64,000 nucleotides of DNA from JBBDXA01 sp040902585 (lineage in GTDB: Bacteria > Planctomycetota > Phycisphaerae > Phycisphaerales > Phycisphaeraceae): assembly GCA_040902585.1 (NCBI GenBank), contig JBBDXA010000132.1, positions 62,001 to 126,000 of the forward strand, read 5' to 3'. Positions 45,237 through 51,982 of the stretch are shown here, one piece after another. How positions within the stretch are numbered: the stretch's first letter is position 1; each line of letters starts with the position of its first letter. The translations under genes were made by a program, and so were the position numbers. The notes under the pieces were generated by a model. That model did not search any database. It saw only the letters and a program-made list of their open reading frames with translations, and was not told the DNA's origin.

Positions 45237-48200
45237 ATGGTGATTGCACATCCGCCTCATTCCGCGCGCCGCATCCTTGCAGTGCTCCTGTCCCTGCTCC
45301 TGACTGGCGTCAGCGCGGCCGCCGACTGGCCGACCTATCGCCGCGACAACCACCGCAGCGGCCACAGCGAGGAGCGGCTGCCCGTCCAGCGCCTGCACGA
45401 GGCCTGGCGGTACGTCGCCGCGCACGCCCCGCGCCCCGCCTGGGAAGCCCCCGCGCGGTGGGACGCCTTCGCCGCTATCCGCGGCCTCAGCTCCATGCGC
45501 GAGTACGATCCGGTTTATCACGTCATCGTCGTCGACGATCGCGTCTACTTCGGTTCCTCATCCGATGACAGCGTGCATGCGCTGGACACCGCTGCCGGCA
45601 GGACCCAATGGACGTTCACCGCCGATGGTCCCGTGCGCATCGCGCCGACGTACGATCAAGGCCGGCTCTACTTCGGCAGCGATGACGGCCACGCCTATTG
45701 CATCAACGCCGCAACCGGATTGCTCATCTGGCGCGTGCGCGCGGCCGACGATGCACGCCACGTCCTGAACAACCAGCGCATGATCAGCCTGCATCCGGTG
45801 CGCTCCGGCGTGCTGGTCGAGCAGGGCGTTGCGTGGTTCGCCGGCTCGCTCGTGCCGTGGGAACCGAGCTACCTCTGCGCGGTCGACGCGAAGACCGGTG
45901 CGATCGAAGGCGACGGCCGATTCCGGCGGAAGCTGACGGGCCAGTACACGCTCGAAGCCCCGCTGCTGTCGTGGCAATCGAAGCTGATCGCGCCGCAGGG
46001 CCGGGTCGCGCCGCTGCTGTTCGACCGCGCCACCGGCGCGCCGCAGGGCGCGCTGGCGGGCGGCGGCGGCAGCTTCGTTGCCGTCACGCCGGACGGTCGC
46101 GTCATCGTCGGCCCCGGCAACAAGACCGGCTGGATCAGCGAGAACGATCCGGCCAGCCGCAAACGCGTCGCCAATCACGAGCGCGCGATCGCCGCCGTCT
46201 TCACCGCCGACACCGCATTTCTGCTCTCGGATTCGACGCTCGCGGCCGTCGATCTGAAGCAGCGCAAGACGGCCTGGGTCGCGCCCTGCGATTGCCCGCT
46301 GGACATCATCGTCGCCGGTGATCATGTGTACGTCGGCGGCGCTGATCGCGTGGCGGCATTCGAAGCGGCGACCGGCAAGCGCGTGTGGCAGGCGAAAGTG
46401 CTGGGCCGGGCGCAGGGCCTCGCCGCGGCGAGCGGCGCTCTGTTCGTCAGCACGGACGAAGGCGTGATTCACTGCTTCAAGCCCGGCGACAAGCCCGCGC
46501 CGCCGGTGGACAACGCCCATCGCCTCAGCGAAGCGCTCCCGCCGCCGCCGGCGATCGAGCCGATCAAGGATGACAAGCTGCTGGGCCGCTGGGTGTTCCA
46601 GTCCGATCAGATCGACGGCGGCAAGCTGAAAGACCTGGCCACCGGCAAGCCCGCGACGATTCAAGGCACGACGACGCTCGAAGCCTGGGGTCCGTTCCAG
46701 GCGCTCGCGTTCGACGGCAAGGCGAATGAAGTCGTCGTCACCGATGACCACACGACGCGCAGGACGCCGGTCGAGGCGTTCACCGTCGAGGCGTGGGTGC
46801 GCGTTGACCAGGGCGCCGACTGGGGCGGGTTCGTCGGCATCGTGCAGGACAACGGCGACTACGAGCGCGGCTGGATCCTCGGTCACAACAAGGCGAACTT
46901 CACCTTCGCCGTCGCGAGCGAGGCGGTGAAGAAGCTGACCTACCTGCCGAGCGGGATGACCTTCGAGGCAGGCGTGTGGGCCCACGTCGCCGGCACCTAC
47001 GACGGCAAGGTGATGCGCATCTACGTGAACGGCCAGCTCGAGGGCGAATCCAAGGCCCAGCGCGGCCCGATCGCCTACCCGCCCAAGGCGCTCTACACGC
47101 TGGGCAGCTATCACGATCAGGACGAGTTCCACAAGCTCAACGGCGCGATGAACGAGGTGCGCGTGTATGAGCGGGCGCTGACCGGCGAGGAGATTGCGCG
47201 GAGCTACATGTCCAAGCGGCGCGGCCTGCCCGAGCCGGCCGAGGAAGCCGTGATCAGTTTCGGACCGGTGCTGCGCTTCACCGCGCCGGACCGCGCGATC
47301 GTGCAATGGGAAACGCCCGAGCCGTGCCCGACGAAGCTGCACCTGCGCGAAGGCCAGGACAGGCGAGCATTTGATGTGCCGCAAAAGAGAACGAAGCACG
47401 AAGTCGAGCTCACCGGCCTTCGCCGCAATCGTCTGTACGAATACACCATCACGACGACCGCGAGCGGCAAGCCCGCCGACTCCAAAGCGTTCGAGTGCGA
47501 CACGCACTTCAACTACACCGAGCCGGTGATCGCGGCAAGCGACGTGTTCGCGGACGACAAGGCGGTTCGCGACGCCGCGGCCAAGGCCATCGCGGCGGCG
47601 GGCGTGGATCATGGCGTCGCCGTCGTGTTCGGCGTCGCGGATCGCGGGCGCTTCGCCTTCGAGCTGGCGCGGCAGAGCTCGTTTCACGTCCTGTGCGTTG
47701 ACACGGATCAGGCCCGCGTGAACGCCGCCCGAAAGGCACTGCTGGCGGCCAAGGTCTACGGCCCGCGCGTGAGCGTGCTGCACATCGAGTCGTGGAACGA
47801 CTGGCCCCTGCGCGGCGACCTGGCGAACATCGTCATCGCGCCGCGGACGGTTCCCGCTTCGATCGTCGATCAGGTGCTGCGCCCGGCCGGCGGCGTGGCG
47901 TTCATCGACGGTGAAAAGGCGCGCATCCGCCCGCAGCTCGAAGGCGCCGGCATCTGGTCGCATCAGTACGGCCTGCCCAACAACACCGCCTTCGGTGGCG
48001 AAACGCTCACCGGGGCGCGCACCACCGGCGCATTGGCCGTGCAGTGGCTCGGCAAGCCCGGCCCGCGCGCCCAGGTCGATCGCCAGCCGCGCAAGCCTTC
48101 ACCGCTGGCGGTCAACGGTCGCCTTTTCATCCAGGGTTTTCGCCGGCTCACCGCGCTGGACGCCTACAACGGCTCGATCCTCTGGAGCCTCGAGACGCCG

Positions 48201-49283
48201 CCGATCATTCGCTTCAACGTTCCGCGCGACTGCTCCAACTGGTGCGCCGATGACGAGGCCGTCTTCGTTGCAGCCGGCGATTGCGTCTGGCGCATCGACG
48301 CGCGGACGGGCGAGCTGAAGGACGCCTGGCCGGTCGCGACGCGACGCGATGCGACGAAGCCCGCAGACTTCGGCTGCGTGATGCGCGTGGGCGATCAGCT
48401 CATCGGCAGCACGACCCCGCGCGAAGTCAGCCATCGCAAATACTGGACGAAGGAGGCGTGGTACGACTCGCCCACCGGCGTGCATGCGGCCAAGATATGC
48501 AGCGATCAGCTCTTCGCCCTTGACCCGCGCACCGGCTCGCGCCGCTGGGTCTACACGGGCGGCCTGATCATCAACAGCACCATCGCCGCCACGCCTTCGC
48601 ATCTGTACTTCATCGAGTCGCGCGATCCGGCCGCCCGCGCCAGGGAGGACCGCCGACTCGACGGCAACGGCTTCTGGTCGAGCGTGCATCTGATCTGCCT
48701 CGACGCCGCCACCGGCGACAGGCGGTGGGAGCAGCCGCTGAAGATCGAGCCCGGCAGCGTGAGCATTCAGCTTGCCGTCGCCGATGAAATGATCGTCGTC
48801 GGTTGCTCGCATCAAAAGCAGTATCACACGTACGCCTTCAGCGAGAAGGACGGCAGTGAGACCTGGCGCGCCGCCGACAACTGGTTCGACGGCAAGGACC
48901 AGGGCGCGGCCCACCACGGCACACACCTCTCGCGGCCGACGATCGTCGCCGGGCGGGTCATCGTGCGCCCCTGGCTTTACGACCTGAAGACCGGCGCGAA
49001 GCTCCAGCAGCGCATGCCCGTCATCAAGGAGGGCCACGGCTGCGGCACGTACGCCGCCTGCGCCACCTCGATCATCTTCCGCAGCGGCGACATGGCCATG
49101 TGGGACTTTGAAAGCGCGAGCAAGACGCTGTGGCCTCGCCTGCGCCCCGACTGCTGGCTCAGCACGGTCCCCGCCCTGGGCATGATCCTCTCGCCCGAGG
49201 CCGGCGGCGGTTGCAGTTGCGGCTCGTGGATGGAAACGTCGATCGGATTCATCCCCGTGCCCATCGTCGCGGCTCAGCCGTGA
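45237..49283 (+). CDS. Secreted PQQ-propeller / LamG / methyltransferase-like fusion protein
   Basis: A 1348-residue protein. ATG 45237 follows CGGAG and begins a signal peptide (MVIAHPPHSARRILAVLLSL, cleavage near SAAA-DW). Residues about 35-430 form a PQQ-like/BamB beta propeller (YFGSSSDDSVHALDTAAGRT; GHAYCINAATGLLIWRV; AFEAATGKRVWQ). Residues about 448-665 are LamG (FTVEAWVRVDQGADWGGFVG; WAHVAGTYDGKVMRIYVNGQ). A fibronectin-like or phosphatase N-terminal-like sandwich is at about 675-762. Residues about 765-898 look like a Rossmann methyltransferase (GVAVVFGVADRGRFAFELAR; VLCVDTDQARVNAARKALLA), with a weak glycine motif. A second propeller occupies about 950-1340. The signal peptide places a methyltransferase-like fold outside the cytoplasm, so it may be non-catalytic. 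No terminator is visible. Confidence 0.88.
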   Translation: MVIAHPPHSARRILAVLLSLLLTGVSAAADWPTYRRDNHRSGHSEERLPVQRLHEAWRYVAAHAPRPAWEAPARWDAFAAIRGLSSMREYDPVYHVIVVDDRVYFGSSSDDSVHALDTAAGRTQWTFTADGPVRIAPTYDQGRLYFGSDDGHAYCINAATGLLIWRVRAADDARHVLNNQRMISLHPVRSGVLVEQGVAWFAGSLVPWEPSYLCAVDAKTGAIEGDGRFRRKLTGQYTLEAPLLSWQSKLIAPQGRVAPLLFDRATGAPQGALAGGGGSFVAVTPDGRVIVGPGNKTGWISENDPASRKRVANHERAIAAVFTADTAFLLSDSTLAAVDLKQRKTAWVAPCDCPLDIIVAGDHVYVGGADRVAAFEAATGKRVWQAKVLGRAQGLAAASGALFVSTDEGVIHCFKPGDKPAPPVDNAHRLSEALPPPPAIEPIKDDKLLGRWVFQSDQIDGGKLKDLATGKPATIQGTTTLEAWGPFQALAFDGKANEVVVTDDHTTRRTPVEAFTVEAWVRVDQGADWGGFVGIVQDNGDYERGWILGHNKANFTFAVASEAVKKLTYLPSGMTFEAGVWAHVAGTYDGKVMRIYVNGQLEGESKAQRGPIAYPPKALYTLGSYHDQDEFHKLNGAMNEVRVYERALTGEEIARSYMSKRRGLPEPAEEAVISFGPVLRFTAPDRAIVQWETPEPCPTKLHLREGQDRRAFDVPQKRTKHEVELTGLRRNRLYEYTITTTASGKPADSKAFECDTHFNYTEPVIAASDVFADDKAVRDAAAKAIAAAGVDHGVAVVFGVADRGRFAFELARQSSFHVLCVDTDQARVNAARKALLAAKVYGPRVSVLHIESWNDWPLRGDLANIVIAPRTVPASIVDQVLRPAGGVAFIDGEKARIRPQLEGAGIWSHQYGLPNNTAFGGETLTGARTTGALAVQWLGKPGPRAQVDRQPRKPSPLAVNGRLFIQGFRRLTALDAYNGSILWSLETPPIIRFNVPRDCSNWCADDEAVFVAAGDCVWRIDARTGELKDAWPVATRRDATKPADFGCVMRVGDQLIGSTTPREVSHRKYWTKEAWYDSPTGVHAAKICSDQLFALDPRTGSRRWVYTGGLIINSTIAATPSHLYFIESRDPAARAREDRRLDGNGFWSSVHLICLDAATGDRRWEQPLKIEPGSVSIQLAVADEMIVVGCSHQKQYHTYAFSEKDGSETWRAADNWFDGKDQGAAHHGTHLSRPTIVAGRVIVRPWLYDLKTGAKLQQRMPVIKEGHGCGTYAACATSIIFRSGDMAMWDFESASKTLWPRLRPDCWLSTVPALGMILSPEAGGGCSCGSWMETSIGFIPVPIVAAQP

Positions 49284-49504
49284 TCTCGCGAAACATTGTC
49301 TGTCCAATGATTTTCAGCACCGGCGCGCTGCGGTTACAAATCCGTCAGCATGACACTCACATCTCGTCCCGTAGGCGAGCCTACGTTCGCGCGACATGGC
49401 GAAAAGTCGCGCGCTTCTGCGCACCTTCGAAAAATGAGTTAACAAGATCAAGCTGCTGATTAAAAAGCAGTTACGCGAACGTAGACCTCGCTGAATTGGG
49501 GCCA
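49284..49504. other. Gap between the PQQ gene and a toxin fragment, mostly repeat copy 4
   Basis: After the PQQ gene stop there are about 50 bases of unassigned sequence, then repeat copy 4 up to the toxin fragment. No intact gene is present. Confidence 0.6.
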
Positions 49505-49506
49505 AG
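49336..49506 (+). repeat. Dispersed palindromic repeat, copy 4 (type B, right part lost)
   Basis: The outer left arm is the variant ACAAATCCGTCA (49336-49347). The inner arms CTACGTTCGCG (49381-49391) and CGCGAACGTAG (49474-49484) are intact, with GCGCTTCTGCGCACCTTCG and GAGTTAACAAGATCAAGCTG between them as in copies 3 and 5. Similarity ends at about 49506, inside GCTGAATTGGGGCCAA, where toxin-tip sequence begins. The copy has therefore joined onto, or replaced, the upstream part of that gene. Confidence 0.8.
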
Positions 49507-49684
49507 CCCGGGCTCGATCGGCGCCGACGTGTTGTACACTCCCTCGGGCAGTGGCGCGGCACCCATCATCTTCGACCTCAAGACCTTCAATGGGGTGCAG
49601 CGGCCGATCAGCGCGGCAAGGCAGACCCAGTTCTTCAGAAGATGGGGCGCAAATGCGCAGGAGATATACGTACCTCAGTGGTAG
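49505..49684 (+). pseudogene. Orphan C-terminal tip of a polymorphic toxin, PD-(D/E)xK nuclease-like
   Basis: The frame reads SIGADVLYTPSGSGAAPIIF, DLKTFNGVQRPISAARQTQF, FRRWGANAQEIYVPQW and stops. The arrangement GADVLY followed by IIFDLKT resembles the Asp and Asp-x-Lys motifs of PD-(D/E)xK nucleases found at the C-termini of RHS and other contact toxins. Everything upstream is lost to repeat copy 4. The stop TAG overlaps GTAGGAG, which is also the ribosome site of the next gene at 49693, the tight spacing expected of a toxin and its immunity gene. Nuclease assignment is inference from a short motif. Confidence 0.6.
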
Positions 49685-49692
49685 GAGCAGTC

Positions 49693-50373
49693 ATGACCGA
49701 AACAGAACTCTATTGTCGCGCGGATGAAGCGATCGGACCGTTCTTAGAGGGCGAAGGATTCACCCGTGTTCAGCCCGCGGAGTGGGTGCGGCAGGCAACC
49801 GCTGGTTATGACAGGGTTGCCGTGAGCAAGGGGCCGCCGAGCAAGGCACGCACGCACTTTGCCGTGTTCATGAGCTACTATCCGAATTACCTTACCGCCA
49901 CTGACGCGCTGTTCGATCAGCATAAGGAACAACCTCGCGGCTTTCCCTGCGGCCCCTACCTAACCCCGGTTGGCGCCACGCGCCGTCCCAAATACTGGTC
50001 CTACCAGAGCCCCGAGGCACTCGCGAAGTCGCTCCAGCACGTGAGGCAATGTCTGGAGGAGGCGGGGCTGCCGTGGCTCGAATCGCTGCGCGATCCGCGG
50101 GTGTTCGCTGCCGAGGTGGACCCGGTGGCGGCGTTCGACGCCGGCCTGGCACACGAGGCAGCGGGGAACATCGAAGAAGCAAGGCGGTCCTACAGCGAGA
50201 TGATGCGCCGGTTTTTAGTGCCGATCCAGCAGTATGGAGAGGCTACGGGTCTGAAGGGAGCCGAAAAGCTTTTCGTCTTCCTCGCCAGGAAGCTCGGCGT
50301 GGAGGCGGAGCGGCGTGAGCGGCTGGAGCGCCAACTCAACTACCACCCGGATGTCAAGCCCCTACCGCGGTAG
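49693..50373 (+). CDS. Candidate immunity protein (DUF4304-like)
   Basis: A 226-residue, apparently cytoplasmic protein without signal peptide or membrane helix. AGGAG (49683-49687) lies six bases before the ATG and overlaps the stop of the toxin fragment. The N-terminal part (ETELYCRADEAIGPFLEGEG, then FTRVQPAEWVRQ and THFAVFMSYYPNYL) vaguely resembles DUF4304-type proteins, which occur among immunity proteins. The middle has WLESLRDPRVFAAEVDPVAA and a helical segment, AAFDAGLAHEAAGNIEEARR, like a single TPR hairpin. Its position right after an orphan toxin tip is the main argument for an immunity role. It is flanked by mobile repeats on both sides. Confidence 0.65.
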   Translation: MTETELYCRADEAIGPFLEGEGFTRVQPAEWVRQATAGYDRVAVSKGPPSKARTHFAVFMSYYPNYLTATDALFDQHKEQPRGFPCGPYLTPVGATRRPKYWSYQSPEALAKSLQHVRQCLEEAGLPWLESLRDPRVFAAEVDPVAAFDAGLAHEAAGNIEEARRSYSEMMRRFLVPIQQYGEATGLKGAEKLFVFLARKLGVEAERRERLERQLNYHPDVKPLPR

Positions 50374-50381
50374 TCTCTCGC

Positions 50382-50680
50382 TGCATTTATTCTGGCGCAC
50401 TGCTGAGCCGCGGAAAGTACGCTCCCTCTCTCTGCATTTATTCTGGCGCACCGCCAATCAATCGAATTCGCGGGGCGCGCGAGCCGCGAATCGTTGCCGT
50501 TCTCGTGACTTTCAACATCAGCGCGCACCAACCGCGCCACGCATCGCCCGAAATGTCATGTACCAGCTCGCTCCAACTTCACGCCGCCTGGCGGTAGTAA
50601 TGCTTGAGCAACCCGCCCAGGCGCATCCGGCAACGGATCGCTCCTTCGTCCGGCGGTGCTGACCAGTTCCCCGTCAACCG
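50382..50680. mobile_element. Truncated second copy of the TIR element, with duplicated left end
   Basis: TGCATTTATTCTGGCGCAC occurs twice in direct orientation, at 50382 and 50433, each preceded by a CTCTC-type run as at 27942. The 145 bases after the second copy match the left part of the element at 27.94 kb (AGCGCGCACCAA, GCGCCACGCATCG, GGCGGTAGTAATGCTTGAG). The minus strand encodes the transposase C-terminus MRLGGLLKHYYRQAA with a stop at 50579-50581. The right end is missing where repeat copy 5 begins. Confidence 0.7.
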
Positions 50681-50689
50681 GCCGATTCG

Positions 50690-50982
50690 GGCCGGTGGAG
50701 AAAGTCAAAGTTCGAACCTTGGCAGACAGGCCGCATCGCCAAACCCGTCATCGTGCAAGACATTTCACCTGCCTTGGGCGGGCCTACGTTCGCGCGCGAC
50801 ATCGCGAAAAGTCGCGCGCCCGCGCGCACTCCCTGAAAAATGAGTTAACAAGGTCAGGCTGCTGATTTACAAGCAGTTACGCGAACGTAGACTAGACCTC
50901 GCTGAATTGGGGCCAAAACCGGCCTCGAAAACGCGCGCGACTTTTTCTCGCGTTTAACAACTTGACGGGTTTGGAACAGGGA
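50690..50982 (+). repeat. Dispersed palindromic repeat, copy 5 (type B, complete)
   Basis: Outer arms CCAAACCCGTCA (50739-50750) and TGACGGGTTTGG (50963-50974) enclose 236 bases. Inner arms CTACGTTCGCG (50784-50794) and CGCGAACGTAG (50880-50890) are perfect. Upstream of the left arm is GTTCGAACCTTGG...GACAGGCCGCATCG, also seen in copies 1 and 2, so the repeat unit extends beyond the arms. It ends about 60 bases before the ECF sigma start and may supply part of its promoter region. Confidence 0.85.
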
Positions 50983-51044
50983 GGGGGTAGGATTGCGGCG
51001 CGGGTGTGCATTAGAATGGGTGAACCAAGTCGGGGTCCCATCGC

Positions 51045-51773
51045 ATGACAACCAGGCAAGGTAATCAGCAATTCGCCACGACGCATTGGAACGTGGTACT
51101 CGCGGCGGGTCGGCCGGGGGCTTCGCGATATCGTGAAGCGCTGGCGTCACTGTGCGGCGCGTACTGGCCGCCGCTTTATGCGTTCCTGCGCCGCAGCGGG
51201 CGGACGGCAGCCGACGCGGAGGACCTGACGCAGGCGTTCTTCGCGCACCTGCTCGATCGCGGCAGTCTCGAAGTGGCGGACCCTCAGCGCGGACGGTTTC
51301 GTTCTTTTCTTCTCACCTGCCTGAAGCATTTCGTCGCCAACGAACATCGAGCCGCCAAGCGTTTGAAGCGCGGCGGAGCGGCTGCGGTGTTGTCCTTGGA
51401 TTTCAAAAGTGTTGAGAGCCGGCTTTCGCTGGAGCCTTCACATGAAGTGACGCCCGAGCGCGCTTTTGAAAAAGGCTGGGCGCTGACATTGCTCGACCGC
51501 GCGACGAAGCGCCTGCGCGAAGAGATGACGAAGGCGGGCAAGGCTCGGTTACTGGAGGTGCTGGGGCCGCACCTGTCACGGCCGCAGGAGCGCGGGCAAT
51601 ATGAAGAGGCGGCGAACCTCTTAGAGATGACCCCCGGCGCGGTGCGCACAGCGGTCTCGCGACTGCGCGAACGGCTGCGACATTTCATTCGTGAGGAAGT
51701 GGCCCAGACGGTGGAAGGCGATGAACAGATCGACGCGGAAATCCGTGACCTGATGGCGGCGCTGGCAAGCTGA
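51045..51773 (+). CDS. ECF sigma factor paired with a Ser/Thr kinase
   Basis: A 242-residue sigma-70 family protein starting at ATG 51045 (GGGG-containing leader, no ideal ribosome site). Region 2 includes YWPPLYAFLRRSGRTAADAE and DLTQAFFAHLLDRGSLEVAD; region 4 includes QYEEAANLLEMTPGAVRTAV and SRLRERLRHFIREEV, a helix-turn-helix. The opening FATTHWNVVLAAG is typical of the planctomycete ECF group found beside Ser/Thr kinases. The kinase gene follows 209 bases later on the same strand, separated by a large stem-loop. The likely logic is that the kinase or its sensor region controls this factor; this is inference from repeated genomic pairing in the phylum. Confidence 0.9.
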   Translation: MTTRQGNQQFATTHWNVVLAAGRPGASRYREALASLCGAYWPPLYAFLRRSGRTAADAEDLTQAFFAHLLDRGSLEVADPQRGRFRSFLLTCLKHFVANEHRAAKRLKRGGAAAVLSLDFKSVESRLSLEPSHEVTPERAFEKGWALTLLDRATKRLREEMTKAGKARLLEVLGPHLSRPQERGQYEEAANLLEMTPGAVRTAVSRLRERLRHFIREEVAQTVEGDEQIDAEIRDLMAALAS

Positions 51774-51848
51774 AGATTTTTCGCGACGACCTGTAACGAT
51801 GCGCGGCGGAGGGTGTAGGAAGGGGTGACTTCGGTCCCCTTTCCCCCT

Positions 51849-51937
51849 GGGAGAGGGTCAGGGTGAGGGAAAAAGCGCCCGTGTGCCTGAAGCCGCCGAA
51901 TGCACCGGGAGAACAGCCCTCACCCCAGCCCTCTCCC
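51849..51937. repeat. Large stem-loop (REP-like) between sigma and kinase genes
   Basis: GGGAGAGGGTCAGGGTGAGG plus G (51849-51869) and CCCTCACCCCAGCCCTCTCC plus C (51917-51937) match as inverted repeats at 19 of 21 positions. A second small hairpin, CCCCGGTGGGG, follows. The GGGAGAGGG/CAGGGTGAGGG word is a widespread dispersed bacterial motif. Between two co-oriented genes it could stop or stabilise part of the transcript, but no T-run is present. Confidence 0.75.
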
Positions 51938-51982
51938 ATCCCCGGTGGGGGAGCGGGGGCCGGAGTCCTCAGGAGCCTTAAA

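Larger units (their letters stand above)
50374..51044. other. Accessory junction of element and repeat copies
   Basis: No intact gene lies in these 671 bases. It holds a truncated copy of the TIR element (50382-50680) and repeat copy 5 (50690-50982). The final 60 bases before the ECF sigma gene are unique; they must contain part of its promoter. Confidence 0.6.

Noticed and set aside
45558..47963. An 801-codon minus-strand frame opposite the PQQ gene
   Set aside because: The plus strand encodes propeller and LamG motifs over the same span with signal peptide and ribosome site; the minus frame is a high-GC shadow rich in Arg and Ala.
9919..50982. CRISPR array interpretation of the dispersed repeats
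   Set aside because: Copies are hundreds to thousands of bases apart, over 200 bases long and not regularly spaced, with no cas genes.
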